This document shows positions 1 through 13,500 of a stretch of 37,630 nucleotides of DNA, in pieces (the first letter of the stretch is position 1; every line of letters begins with the position of its first letter). A program made the position numbers and the translations under genes. This DNA is from Elysia marginata (taxonomy: Eukaryota; Mollusca; Gastropoda; Plakobranchidae). The notes beneath the pieces were generated by a model. The model did not search any database and had not been told where the DNA came from. It was given only the letters and a program-made list of their open reading frames with translations. The stretch spans positions 143,882 through 181,511 of the forward strand of contig BMAT01005698.1 in the NCBI GenBank assembly GCA_019649035.1, written 5' to 3'.

Positions 1-1476
1 CCCTCTCAGTCTATCCACCCTCCCCCGAAGAAAAAGACTACCCCTTCTAGGTGTATTTTGTAGTCGTAGTCAGTGCATAAATGTCACAACTTAGGTCCTA
101 AAGCAATACACCCACACCTGTTCTCGCAGTCTTAGGACCTGGTTTCATGTTAAACCCAATAACAGTCTTAGACACGAGCGGGATCGCCATGACGGGAGTT
201 ATAAGTTACAAATTGTCTACAACTTAGCAATCATGTCTCTGATCGGCGTCTTGTTCGATCTCTGCACAGCGAATAACTTGACCATTTTTTGTGTATTGTC
301 CAAAAGGGGATAGCTCAAGAAGGAATAAGTATAAGTATACACTTAATCCAAGTGTTGCTCAAGTGCTCGTCTGTAGACTTTAATGAAAATTACCCCCGCA
401 CACCCACAAAGTCTACAATCATGTTAAGTATTAATAGCGCACTTCGTGGAAGACCTGAACGACCTCTTGGGAAAGCTCAGGAAACATTAAGTCTTCGTGT
501 AGGCGTCTTACGGGAGCAATGGAGACTTTGAACTTGAAGAACCTAGAAAAAGCAAAACTCCGGAAGCCTTGAGGAAGAAGTGAAAAACAGAAACTTTAAA
601 AAATACTAACTAGATAATTGCCAAAGCGGTTGTAATCATTGTAGGGTTTTGTAAATAAGCGTTTGTTTGCTGCAAATCATTGGAGAAATATCGTTTTGTT
701 CCCTGTATAACAATGCGTTAACAGTTTTATTTTGTAAGCTTCTATTGAATTAGACAATGGTTCTTCACGGCATTGCCTGATTTCGTGATACCGACTTGGC
801 CCAGTTCATTATAATACACAAGGAATCCTGGCGCGCATCAGAGGTATTAACCCCTGATGAGCCTCAAGTATAGTGAAAGACGGTTTACATTTTCATGCAA
901 CACTACCCTTCCCCAAGATTCAAAAAGTATGCCGCTAACAGGTCTTACCCTAACATTAACAAAGCAGCGTAGCTGTCCTATTTGATTTATTTCAATTTTT
1001 ATGAGGCGACCGTATGCTTGTTTTCTTGCGTTAGTCTGCTCTCTGCATCGCGCAACCAATCGGATCTTTATGTGTGTGTGTGCGCGCGCTTTGTATACTA
1101 TTGGGCTACAAGTAGGTGGGAATAAGATTCTGTATATTTTTCACCTGCATTGAAAGATATTGTTAAAGAAATGATGCAGCGCCCACTGGTAATCTCCACC
1201 CGAACAACTGCATTGGTCAAGTGGATAGTTTACTATTTTAAGAGGGACTTAGGAAATTGCCTCTGGCGAAATCGCAATACAAATTTCACTAGAGCAATCC
1301 TTCATACAGCCGTACGTTGTTATTTCATAGTCGTGCGTATTATATGAAATTTGATGAGATCAAAAGGAAGTAATGCGTAGCTTTGCATTATTATGGGTTG
1401 CTTGTTTCAATGTTATGAATTAAATTAAAAGCCGCTGATGTGACATTGTGGGTTTTTTTGGTCCAGTGTTACTATA

Positions 1477-1765
1477 GGGAATGAGATTTCAACAAGAGTA
1501 GCGGAACTTTCCTGGTGTCTCTCTGCTGTCTTATGAATACAATCTTTTACAATTCATGCGACAGATTTATTTTGAAGATAACTTTTTATTTAGCTTTACA
1601 GTTTTTAAGTTCTAGATTGTCAAATCATTTGTAAAAGTAAGAAACTTACCAATATAAGACCCTACAATCTAGGTCTAGATTACAATATATAACCACTGTA
1701 GTATTTTGGGGTGTTGCCTTCTAGAAAAGGGACGTTACTCTTGTTTTACCTCTAATCTCATTCCC
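1477..1765. repeat. Fold-back (inverted-repeat) element, MITE-like
   Basis: The left arm at 1477-1504 starts GGGAATGAGATT and continues AACAAGAGTAGCG. The right arm at 1730-1765 is its reverse complement (CGTTACTCTTGTT, then AATCTCATTCCC) with about eight extra bases between the two matching blocks. A smaller inverted pair, CTAGATTGT near 1613 and ACAATCTAG near 1663, lies inside. The size and shape are like a miniature inverted-repeat element. Target duplications are not clear, so the ends and class are uncertain. Confidence 0.5.
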
Positions 1766-3807
1766 TTTTACGGTAAGGTACTATACTGTTATTACTGCCC
1801 AGTAATATAAGGATTATATTGCTGAGCGCTGACATTCCTAGAATATTCATTTTTTTAGGGGGAAAAAAAAAGCCTAAGTAGCTGGTCGTATTACCACTTT
1901 TTGTTTTGTACATTCCGGTGGTTTGATCATCTCTTAATGCGAAAAAGTCTGAAAGTCAAGTCCTTGCTTTTCGCTCTGCTGAAAACGCATATGTGGAGCA
2001 TTATAGTGAGTTTGGTGGTGCGGTATATATGCCTACGTATGAACGTTTCTGGCACACGATAAAACCAATCGGACCGGGAACCTGGAATGCTTTGTTTCAG
2101 GCGGTCATATTGATCTGCTTATGCAGTAATACCGAGGCACCGGCAGGCAACTAATAAGGGCAGCTCTGCCGGCTTAGCCCTGTCAGCTCGACCGATCGCT
2201 CGGACTTTCTTAGCAGCCTAGGCCTACCTACCTACCTGTATGTGGCTCATGCCGTAGTGCACCGAGATGAGTAACTTACCGGCTGGTCCTAAGTAGGTCT
2301 AGGTTGACCGTTGTATTTGTGGTGAAACTAGCCTGTGACAAATCTACACTGCTGAGCAGAGAAAAAAAATAGACACCAACAACCTGCCATAAACTTAGAA
2401 AGTGATCTAGAGTGATTGAAGATGGAGAAAAGCATGCTTGCCACGACTCTGCCAACTCCCTGGACAAAGGGAAACATGTGGTGCATTGTTCCTTTCTTCT
2501 ATTACTGATAGTCATGTAGAATGTAGAACGTTCGTGTTTTCTACACGACTAAGCTTAAAGACTGTATCCTTAGATCTGCCGGCACGTTACAAGTGTGCAT
2601 ATGAATACTGACCTGATAGCTTCAACTGAAAATAAAATGTAACTTCATTTGCCTTTCTAACGTTTTAAGAATAGTATTGCTCAATGTATCGTGCTCCCTT
2701 TTCATTTTACAATTTTTGTCATATCGATTTCTGTAAGTTTTCGCTACCCAGGTGTATTATTTTTCCTCATTGCTTTGTTAAATTGATCGACGTACTACAG
2801 TGAGATTTGTTTGTTGAAAATTGTGTTTTCTGTTGGTTTGATACATCTAGGTCCACCTGGCCCCCGTTAATTTTGTCTGTCACTTTAGATCAACTCCGGG
2901 AGTACGATTGCGTATGCATACCTATTTAAAAAGATTTTCAAGTCCCGACTTAATCTATTTTCATTCTTAGCGATATCGGTGTGTGTTTTGGGCATTAGGT
3001 TTACAACTGATTATTTCCCGAACTCATTGTTTTTAGCGTCCTTAGTTTCACGCCTATCTGAACTCTCCCTTGTTCCCTCTAGGTCACTCTAATCGTCTTA
3101 ATTTCCGTATTTTCCCCCCTTCCCCCTTTTTTCCTCCCTTTCTGGCACCTGGTCAAATCCTCTTTGAAGTGGTTGTATGGAAGCCCATGTGCATGCAGAA
3201 GGTTACAGAGCTGGGGAAATGTGGGAAGGGGGTGGATAAACGGGCGGCTTTTCCCTCTAACTTCTCTCTTGGACTTCAGTATGGGAGGAAAACGCCTTGT
3301 TGAAGCCGCACTCGCTTCATGCAGGAATTGTTAAATTCACGTTACTTTTTTCTCGCTGCTGACCGTTTCTCTGTCTTTGTGTACTACTAAACAGTCCATC
3401 TTCATAGCCGACTTGGATAATGAGCTATCAAGATGTATGTATTATAGTTGATAAGCGTTGTTAGAATGAATGAATGAGTGTCCCTCAAGTTTGTAATAAT
3501 GCGTATATTTTTCCAAACTTGGTATGGTTTTCTGATTTAAATTTTGTTGTAGGAGTGTAAGTTTGCACTGAACATTTTCATAAATGTTTTTTTTTTATTC
3601 CGTTGCGTGGGTTTGATTTTCAAGAATATTAATGGTATTATTTAAGGATAAGGCGGTCATCTAATTTTTTTCACTAGCCTTGACGTGATCCAATGTTACT
3701 GACAATATCATCTTCTTATTTACTATGATTTGAATTATTGGTGACTTCTTATTATCCTTTGGATTGTACTACATCCATCGCAGGTACTATTGATTTCCTT
3801 TCTATTT

Positions 3808-3809
<2 letters not shown>

Positions 3810-3851
<42 letters not shown>
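3810..3851. repeat. (TC)n microsatellite
   Basis: About 20 uninterrupted TC dinucleotides, giving an opposite-strand GAGA tract. This is a simple repeat. The minus-strand open frame that crosses it (coding an Arg-Glu run) is an artefact of the repeat. Confidence 0.95.
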
Positions 3852-3853
<2 letters not shown>

Positions 3854-4413
3854 TCCCTCTCTAACTTTATCTCTTTGTGCATTCCTCTCCTACACACACG
3901 GTTGCTTACACCATTAATGATGTAATGACAGTTATGCTGCTTACGACATAATATCATGAGCCACACTGTTTTGAAACTGTTATAATTATAATAATATTCA
4001 TCATAAAAAGGATTATAATCTTGGAGATTTTGTTTAAAAGCTGTTGCTGTTTTCATATCGCAATAAGTGTTATCTAACAGGAACATCATTTTGTAACTTG
4101 ACATATTTAGATTAACTGATAACAAGAGATAACGAGAGAGATAAACAGACACTGGACACACACACATTCACACACTCAGATACAAACAAGCTTATTGCTT
4201 GCAGGTTTTGTTTCCCTCAAATAAGCGTAAATACTACTATACATGTACCAAGTTCCATAGAGCACCTTTGTGGCTACTTAAAACAGACACAATGTCTCTG
4301 AATGTTGTAACCACTGCATGTTTTACCAAAAAAGAGTTATCCAACTTGTATTGATCAGAGTGAAAATCAGTATCTAAAACCATGGCTGAACTTGTTATGT
4401 AAAACGTCTACAG

Positions 4414-4556
4414 GGACGCAGCATCTAGTGCGGAGCTGCTGCTGACAGAAATCTCCTCAGTACAGAACATCTACAGGCAGCTCGAGGGAGGTGTACAGAA
4501 AAACAGTCAGCTCCACCAGGCATTGCTGAACTCTCTAAGGGGGGACAGGAGACAAT
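4414..4556 (+). CDS. CDK5RAP2/PDE4DIP: Exon 1 of the traced gene: short coiled-coil block
   Basis: Residues 1-47, entered in phase 2 (one base completes the previous codon) and leaving one base of a serine codon. It reads AELLLTEISSVQNIYRQLEG followed by QKNSQLHQALL, matching the pattern of the family's repeated LL.EI..LR..LE.S..TN..L block. The acceptor is CTACAG with a poor pyrimidine tract and the donor is AAT/GTAAGT. No ATG is in frame in the exon, so at least one more coding exon must lie upstream. Confidence 0.8.
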
Positions 4557-7500
4557 GTAAGTTCTTGTACTCGACAATAGACATAGTAAAATGGTTTCCT
4601 TAATTATGTGTAAAGAGCACTTTTTTGTCAATCTTTGAGATGCAGCATCAATCTGATTTACCTATTTTATATAACAGAAGTTTATTGAAACTGAATATGC
4701 TTGAGAGTTTGCTTTGAAAAAATTCTCAAATCAATAGAAAGTAAATCACTAGTTTAAGGCAGAAATTCTATTAGTTATACTGTATAACTTGCATTCCCCT
4801 GACAATGACATAACACAAAAAGTTCTCTAATAATGAAATGCTTCTGAAAGGAGTATATTGTAGAATTATTAATTGTGATGTGTTTACCCATTCTTCGAGG
4901 ATTTCTTAGTATGCTGCATGTGTTTCAATGAAGTTGAATTTTGTTAACCATCATGCTTTTGAGCATGCAATTTTTATTCAATTATCCATGATATACCTAA
5001 AGATTTAGTAAACAAGTTGTTCTTATCTTGAATAGTGTATCACACTCACTGAGCTGCGGTTTCTTCTGGATTTGTTTCTAGCTGTAAAACTATTTAAGAT
5101 GTGAAGATTAAGAGTAGCTTGTGTTGTATGGAGTAATTTTTATATTGTAGATAGACTGTTAGTGTGTGTACTTCACAACTCTATGTTTTTCCTGTGTCCA
5201 GCTGACAGCCCAGACAGCAACAGCTGCCAGGATGGGGGCTACAACCTAGCACCCTCAGGCCACCTAGTGGACACTACCTCTGACATCAGACATCAGAAGC
5301 AGCCTGTGTCCAGCGCTACCGGCAGGTCAGTGGGTTCGAACACCAGCTTGGCTCAGGTGGACAGATCCTTCCAGACAGGCACAGCATTGTCCCACTTAGA
5401 CCAGGGAGTGCAGACATCTCCTGCCTCGGCACAAACTGTAGATGCTGGAACATCAGCGACAGATATTAGTTTTGGAAACGAAAACACTACGGTAAAAACT
5501 TCACTTGTTGCTGACCAACCTCAGGGAAACAAACCCCAGCCTAACAGTCTGTTGATATCACCAAGCAAGTACCCTAATCTGGTCCCATCACACCGTCTGA
5601 GACACAGCCATGTTCATTTTGCAGACACAGGTGATAACCTTGACATTAAAAGCCTGACCGATGATGCAAAAGGTATTCGCCCTGTCAGTGCTGAAAACTC
5701 GCACAACCTAGACTACTTTAATTGTAGCCCGGGTGTTCTGTTTGATGAAGTTAATTTTGATGTGAGGGCCCATGATTGTGCATCTAGCACAAGATTTAAT
5801 ACAAGGGCTACCATTTCACCAACAGCAAATCTTTCCAACACTGCTTCCCATTCATCCATCATCTCTTCAACCAAAAGTGCCCTACCAGCCACACCAAGAC
5901 AAGGACCTGAAAAAACATACGCTTCCACAAGAAATGGTCCTTCTCAGGACCTCAGTGGACATCAAGATAGTGGTGACGAGGCTCTAGACCAGAATGGCAG
6001 TAGCAACAGAATTGGGGACGTCATTGACTTCAACAATCATCGTAGCAACAGCTTTGTGTCTCCAGGGAGCAAGATTGGTCAGTCAAATGGACAGAGTTCC
6101 AAGTATCACAACGGCAAAAGCTTGATTGATCAGCAATTAGAGGACAGAAGTGGGGAGAAAGCAGAGAGTCCGTTGGTGAACAGATCTGGAGAGAAAGGAG
6201 ATCAGAGGAGTAGAAGAAACAGCTGGGCTGAAGAACTGGAGCAGTACAGAGTCCACGGTAAGTAAAAGAAAACTTTTCTGTTATAGTTGGAAGAAAAAAT
6301 AATGTCATTGTCAATAGTATTTGAATTTTCCCGTTAATGATGTCATGAAGCTTGTGTTCCCTTTTGAAAACCTGAGACATTGTCCTCTCAGTACCTTCTC
6401 ATTCAGACCAATGAACTCTATCTGAAATAGCAAACACTTCTTATGTTTATCACTAAAAACATTTTTTTAAAAAGCGTTTCTGCATTTATGGAGGTCTAAT
6501 TTAGGAACTACTTCTTTAATGCTTGCCATTTAGAATACTTTCTCACTTTTAAATTTGCAGAAAGAAAGCCAGAAGATATAACCTTGAAAGAAAATTTAGA
6601 GATGTTTTTGAGCCACATATCTTAAAAATCTGTGGATAAAAAAAGGTCTTTGTTATCACCCAGCTTGCAATATTAGTGAAACCCTCTTTTATAATTCATG
6701 TTTTCATATTTAAAGCCAATAAAATGCCAATCCTTCCTGGCACAGATCAAGACCGAGGAGCTGATCAACCGCCTCAGAGTGACCAACAACAACAACAGCT
6801 GCAGCAACAGACCCAAGTGATAGCCAGCATGTCTGCTGTAGAACTGAGAGACCTTGTGGCCCAGTTACAGGTGGACCTAGTGGATGCTGTGAAGGAGAAC
6901 AAAGCTTTGCATGAGGAGCTTAAGGCTCTGCCTAAAAGGGTAAGCTTTTGTACCTTATACAGATCACTCATAGAAGGTTCATTCACCTCAGATAATAAAC
7001 TTTTACCAGATTATCTCTCATCAAAATTGAAAATCTTGGCCAAGAATTTATCACACTTATAGCAATGTTTTTCTTTACTTCAGTTAACTGATTGCAACAG
7101 AGATGGTAAGTGTCTGTCTATAGAAAAAAATCTTAACTAATTTTAAAAAATTAATACAATGGCCTTTGTTTCATTGGCAAATGAGTAAGGGTTATGCTCT
7201 AAGACAAATGCCCCAACAAATTAAATCTCCTTGCTTCTGTCTTCTCACCAAGTCTGCACCCTAAAATTTTTTTTGTTTTTTAACCTCAATCAATGAAGGT
7301 CCACATTATAGGAATGAGAATATAACACGAGTGATAAATTTTGTCTTGTCCTACAGCAGTCTGTCGTTAATGGGTCAGTGAATGCCAACAACAGAGCAGA
7401 CATCAAAAGTAGGATTCCTCGTCTTCATGCAAGTAGCAGCCGTCACTCCACAACGTCGGAAGATTCTGATCACGTTGATGGTTCACGCAATGCCACCAAT

Positions 7501-10500
7501 GTGTCATCAGAGTATCGGTCTCAACAGAATAGCAATATTCCAAGAGGTGTGAGGAACAGAACGGCCTCTGCAGATAGAGGAACTTCCAGTACTTTACAGA
7601 GCAGGCTCAGTGATTCCTGCACATTGGTGAGCTTTATTATCATTCACTCAATTACACTCGAAAAAGTTTCATAAAAAAGTAATTATGACATGATCCCTCT
7701 AAAATCTAACGATCAAATGTCAGAAAATAGTAACTAGAATTTTTTTTTGCTGCAAAATCAGATAATCAATCCAGTTATATTTTTAAAATTTATTGTTTAG
7801 AGATAGGTGAAAAAAATCATCTACAAATTACTGTTGCCTGTGCATTTAATATTTGTTTAAATCAATGCTCACCTTTGCTCCACTCTCTGCCCACCATTTC
7901 CTGCCCAGATTAAAAATTTGCAAGACAAATTGCATGCAACTGAGAACACGGTAAGACTCCTCTCAAAAAAGAACAAAGCATATGTGTCTGCTTTAGAGTC
8001 AGTGGGCATTTCTCCGCGAGTTCTCAACCGTTCCAACAGTGAGTCCTGCCTAAGCTCTTTTGTTGACGCGTCACAAGAGAAAATTGCAACGGTGGCAGGT
8101 CTAAACAGCCCAGGTGAGAAAATGTAACCTTTGATTTAAGTATTAGAGTATTTGGAAAGTCCAGCATGAGAGGTTGCGTCTTAGCTAGAATAGATTCAGA
8201 GTGTAGTTTTAATTCTATCAACTTTTTTTAATACATGTAAACCAACTTAAGTTTTAAGTAGCTGGATAGTAGTCTTTTAAACTTAATCATTGTTATGAAC
8301 TTTTCAGGGTCAGCAGACTACCTTGTGTTTTACATACTTAAGGCGCAGATGATGTTAAAAAAATTATTCATTCACATTTTTTACAAGAGCTCCTCTTTTA
8401 AAATAAAATCTAAGAAACAACTCAACAAATATTCATTGAATAATGCCTGGTCTGTTGACTTGTGAGCTTTGTTTACAAATTCTAGTATTTCTTGATTGGC
8501 TTTTTAGATATATTTGTAAATGAAAGGTTAAGCGATTGGTATAAATTTGATAGTTCCTTTTACTAATGGAAGGAATAATTATATTTGTATGATCATCACA
8601 TACTAATCTGATCTACTTCATATTTTCTGCGTATTATCCAGACCAAAACAGAAGGTTGGCCTACCTTCTGTCACCCTTGAAGAACAGAGAGCTGAGCGGC
8701 AGTAGGGAGAAAAGTCGGGCTATATCCTCAAGTATGCCTACCTTTGATACAGATCTGTTTCAGTCCTCACCACCGGTAGCGCTTGCAAAAAGTCCCACTA
8801 CGTCCACCGCCACATCGTGTTCTCCAGTCAGAAACACCGACATGAGTGCATGCAGCAGTGCCTCCTATTTGCCACAAGTGAGTTAAATCAATTGATCATA
8901 GCTAGATATGTTAACAATGGAGTGACACTCATCGAAGATTATTCAATCAATTTTAAATAGCACTATATTGGCTACAGAGCTAAGAGTGCTTTACATATGC
9001 GAGGCAAAAGACCATAACTAATCAACCACACCTTCTGCACCAAGAGAGGAGCAACTGTTAAAACTAGCCTGCCACTTTTTCATCTGACAGAATATTTCAC
9101 TGCCAATAGCTGGGTGTATTCATTATCTTTTAATTCAAATGAGAAAACTTTGTCCTGACCAAGCGAGGATTCAAACGTAGGGCCCTCTGATCAGAAAACA
9201 AAATGTTTGCCACTAGAATCCTCTCTGAAATGTGCGATGAAATGTTGAGAGTTTGAGTTCAATATCAGCTTTGTATCTGCAAAGGTTTTTAAATAATTTC
9301 TGAGTTAACATTTAACAATTTTTTCTTTTAAGTTACTGTGTTGTATAGTATAAGTAGGCACTTCTCATTTTACACTTTCAATTAGATAGACTTTTTGCAG
9401 CATCAGGTTTTTTTTTTCTCTTCTTACAACAGATTTTTTATCTGAAAGTCTATTCTGTATTGTCTTTAATACATGTTTGATTTCATTTTCAATAGTTTCA
9501 CTCTCCACACAACATAAAGAATTGAAAGTGAAGGATTTATCACTACACGAACGCTACCTACCCCAGCACTCCTGCACCCCTTGCTCCATGTATTGTACGT
9601 GTAACTCAGCATATTTTGTAATGGACACCAGTTGTTGTTGCTGTGTACAGTACAGAATTATGGATGTAGGATAAAGTCAACTTTGTTCTATTTATTTGTC
9701 AGCTGTAGATGTGTATTGAGCAGCCTGAATGAACAACTTTTTGCTGCAGACATGCATACACTTAACAATCTCTACAATGTGCAACCCCTTTTAGGTTAAA
9801 GTCAATTTATGCTCATGAACTTTTTTTATTATTTGTTTTCTGTCACAAAATGATGCTATAAGTGTTGTGTATATTTTCCCAGATGCAGTCAACCACAAAT
9901 GTCATCTCACAGACCCTGAGCAGCGTGGACATCAGTGAACCCGGTGTCTACTTCAAAGTTCCGGCTGTTCCTCCTTCAACTTCTTTCAGGTCTACCGGTT
10001 CTGGATCAAGTCCGACAAGGAAAACAGGCCCAGCTTCAGATCAGTTCCAGCAACTAAATGAAGACAGAAGTTCTATTGGGCTCGGAGATGACACTAAGTC
10101 GCCACCACGTTCCTCCCCAAGTAAAGATAAGAGTTCAACCTACAACCAAATTAATGCAAGTCTGATAGATGTGAGTGCCTACCCTGATGTGACATACACG
10201 AGCCTCTTGGACGGGACCCTTTTGAATAGACTACATCACATGACAAACATGGACCACTCCATGTCAACCACCATGAATGAGGATGTATCTAGCATGAATG
10301 GTGGGTTTGCTGCTTTGTTTTAACAGTTTTCTCTATCTTTACAAATAGCATACACCTCATTTGGATTAAAACAATATTGTTTCAGGGTTGTTTTATCAGC
10401 ATTTTCAAAAGTATCGGTTTTGTGTGAGTGCATATTTGAATATGGCATGGAAGACGAAATATTTTGATTATCAATTGTACACTTGGGAGTTGGTTTCATG

Positions 10501-13500
10501 AAGAATATTTCCCTCAATTTATTAAGAGATCAGTTTTTTTAACTAAAGAATGAGGCACTAAGAGAGAAACTTGTTTGCAACAAAGCTTTTCTGGTATGAA
10601 AGAGTCACTCTTGTTTGGTCTTTTTAAACAAACTACAGACAATGAGCGCATTCATTTCATAAAAAAAAAAAAAAAAAAAACTGTACCTGCTGTATATCTT
10701 TATTGTAAAGATATATGAACAGAAAATTAGATTCCTTATATATTGAGAATTTAACAAATATAAGTATTCTAGACTAACCAGTGTTTGAGAAAACTTAGAA
10801 ATTCCCTTTTACATTATCATTTTCTCTTGTTTTTCTTGCCAGTGGATCAACTTCAAGGAAGACTAGAACATTTAGAGCGTGTCAATTTGACCCTAAGAGA
10901 AGAGATTAATGTTTATGAGGCAATATATCGCTCTCAGGGCACTCAGGTAAGCTGCAAATCTTATTGGTCTATCATGATAAGGACTATATTGAATTGGTTT
11001 TTACTCTTAGTCAATGATGCCTTAACTTAATTTTTTAATTTTTTACCTTTTGTCTTCTTCCCCTCTTCTTACCACCACCATTACCCACACATCTTCTTTT
11101 TCTTCTATTATTTGATTTTGGCTGATGTGATGTTTATCATTTTATGGGATTCAAATTTCGATGTAAGCTTGTTGAAAAAGCTTTCCTTTCTTGTCACAGT
11201 TTTACGTAGCGTGTACCCAATCACCTTCTGGTGATGATAGGTTAAAAAAATAGAGACCATTGTTTCTGTTGAACATCTTATGTTATGTGGTTGTATCATT
11301 AGCTCAGCTGTTAACAACCAAATTTTGAAGAGATTAAAGTATTGGGATAAGAGAAATACTTATATAACGATTATACTTTGTCAAAAGCTCAAAGCTCAAG
11401 TATTAGTTATATTATGTATTGAGTTTTCTAAGCTCAAGTATTAGTAAGGATATGTATTAAGTTGTATACTATGTTTACAAATCTGGACAGTAAGCTGAAT
11501 ACATCTTTAAAACACACCTCTGGCAGGTTACCACCTCCTTCTTTGACTCTTCCGACAAGGAGCAAGAGCGTCCAAAGTCAGACGATGATTTACTTAAACA
11601 GCATTTGGTAGAGATTAAAAAACTGCGACAGCGGTTGGAAAGACTTGACATTACAAAAGACCCAGGTAAGATGAAACTGTTTGATAGCCAATAAAGTCTC
11701 TTTATGCTTGTCCTGAGCTATACTCTTACTGAAGGTAAATGTAAATACAAAGTCAATAATCTGTATGCACAGTTGTATCCACTAACCTCCTGATATGGGA
11801 GGGGAGGAGAATGGGAAGAAATCAAGTAAAATTATCTTTTAAGGGGTATCCTTGTTCTCTAATTTATCTAAATTTTTACTAGGTATAGACCATTTACAAA
11901 GAAACTCTTGCACTCTTTTCAGAGCAACTCTTGATCTTCCAGTCACACACGCAGCAGCGCATCACCCGACAAGAAGCCATGCTAGCCCACCTTCAACAGC
12001 AGCTTGTAGAGAAAGAGGAGCGGCACCTGCAGGAATGTGCCCAGCTACAACACAGGCTGGCCCGCGAGAAAGTGGCTGTAGGGGAGCGGTTGGAGCAAAC
12101 CGTCGCTGATCTCCGCAAACAGCTCGATGCTCAGATGTCGACAGTTGAGAAGTATGAGCAGCACGTACAGGAGCTGAAGCTGCAACTGCAACTGGGAGAA
12201 GAAAGGGAGAAAAAACAAGAGGAAGAAATCACCAAAATCATGTCAGAGAAAGCAGAGCTGGGGGATGATCTGGTCAAGAGGGACAAGGAATTCCTTGAAA
12301 TGGAGAAGTTGATGTTTAGGCTGGAGATGGCAAAAGAGAGTTCTGAGTCAGCCTGCAGGCAGACAGAACTTGATCTGGAGGAGAGAGAGAAAGAATGTAA
12401 TAACCTGAGAAAGGAAATAGAGGAATCAAAAGAGAATTCAAAGTGCCTCAAAGAGATTGTTGTTAAGAGGGAGAAGTCATTGCAAGAAAAAATCTATAGT
12501 CTGCAGAAAATGACCAATGAGAAAGCTGCCCTAGCAGAACACATTAGAGAGAAGGAAAATCAAGTGAAAAAGTCTGAGGAAGCTCTAGGCAACCTTAGGA
12601 AAGAAATGCATGACATACATTCAACTTATGACAATATGAAGATGCAACTGCAATCTGAAATTCAAGAGTTAAAATCTGACTTACGGAATAAAGAAGAATT
12701 GGAAGCAAGGAATGCATTCCAGAAAGCTGCTTACGAGGCTGAGGCTCAAAGGTTGACTGAGGAAAAAGTTCAGATGAAGGCTGCTCATGAGCAAGAGTTG
12801 GATAATGAGCGTATGGATACGAGACGTCAGCTAGAAGATCTTCGCAGTCAGTTGAAAGACAAGAAACAGATAGAGTCTGAGCTGGAAATGTTGAGGGAGA
12901 GGGCTAAAACGCTATCCGCGTTGCAGTGTAAAGTTGAAAAACTTGAGTCTCAGCTAGATCACAAGGCATCGAGGGAGTCAGAGCTTCTGGACCAGTTAGA
13001 CTCCCTGTCTGGTTTGCAGGACAGCTTTGACAGGAACCAAGAGTGCCTGAAATCTGTGCAGATGGAGAAAACTAAAATTCATCAAGACCTAAAAGAAAGG
13101 GAAGAGAAACTAAGAAAAAGAGACAAGCAGTTAAAGAATTTGATTGATCAACATAAGAAATTGGAGGCAACTTTCTCAAAGTAAGTTATTAAGTTATTTT
13201 TGTTGTAATAGTGTTGCTCTTTTTTACCTTTTGTATCAAATATTACAATTGGAAATATTTTTTTCTCTGAAAATATTGAAAGGGAAAAAATGGAAGAAAT
13301 CAAGGTATTCAAAATATGTTTTAGATAGTTTTCTGCTATGGACCTATAATGATCTGGAACTCAGCTGTCATAAGATATAAAAAATAACGAAACAAAAAGC
13401 AAAACTGTTTCTGTTAGGAGGAATAATTTGCAAATGAAGGTTTTCAAACTCTTTCGTTACTTTTACAAGGAATGGATCTGGATACCTCTAGGAATAGCTT

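Larger units (their letters stand above)
1..4413. other. Non-coding sequence upstream of the first recognised exon
   Basis: No exon of the gene could be recognised here on either strand; the open frames are short, lack family patterns and have no coherent splice partners. It is either the distal part of a long intron or 5' flank with an unrecognised small exon. It contains a fold-back repeat (1477-1765), short TG/CG and (CTAC)n runs near 1069-1090 and 2222-2237, and a (TC)n microsatellite. The stretch 2130-2240 is locally richer in CpG than its surroundings. Confidence 0.6.

Noticed and set aside
3070-3303. 77-codon plus-strand frame upstream of the gene
   Set aside because: Pro/Phe-rich through a C/T tract, with no splice partner in the right phase and no similarity to CM1.
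3802-4167. Minus-strand 121-codon frame
   Set aside because: Its end is encoded by the (TC)n repeat; the rest has no family pattern.
6561-6625. Possible exon after TTTGCAG in intron 2 (reads ERKPEDITLKENLEMF)
   Set aside because: It joins exon 2 in phase but reaches TAA after about 20 codons and has no donor. It could at most be an alternative terminal exon.
9496-9594. Possible cassette exon in intron 6 (AATAG acceptor, ATT/GTACGT donor)
   Set aside because: In the phase required by exons 6 and 7 it reads a stop after nine codons.
12131-12451. Minus-strand Ser/Cys/Phe-rich frame
   Set aside because: It is the antisense shadow of the Glu/Lys-rich coiled coil of exon 10.
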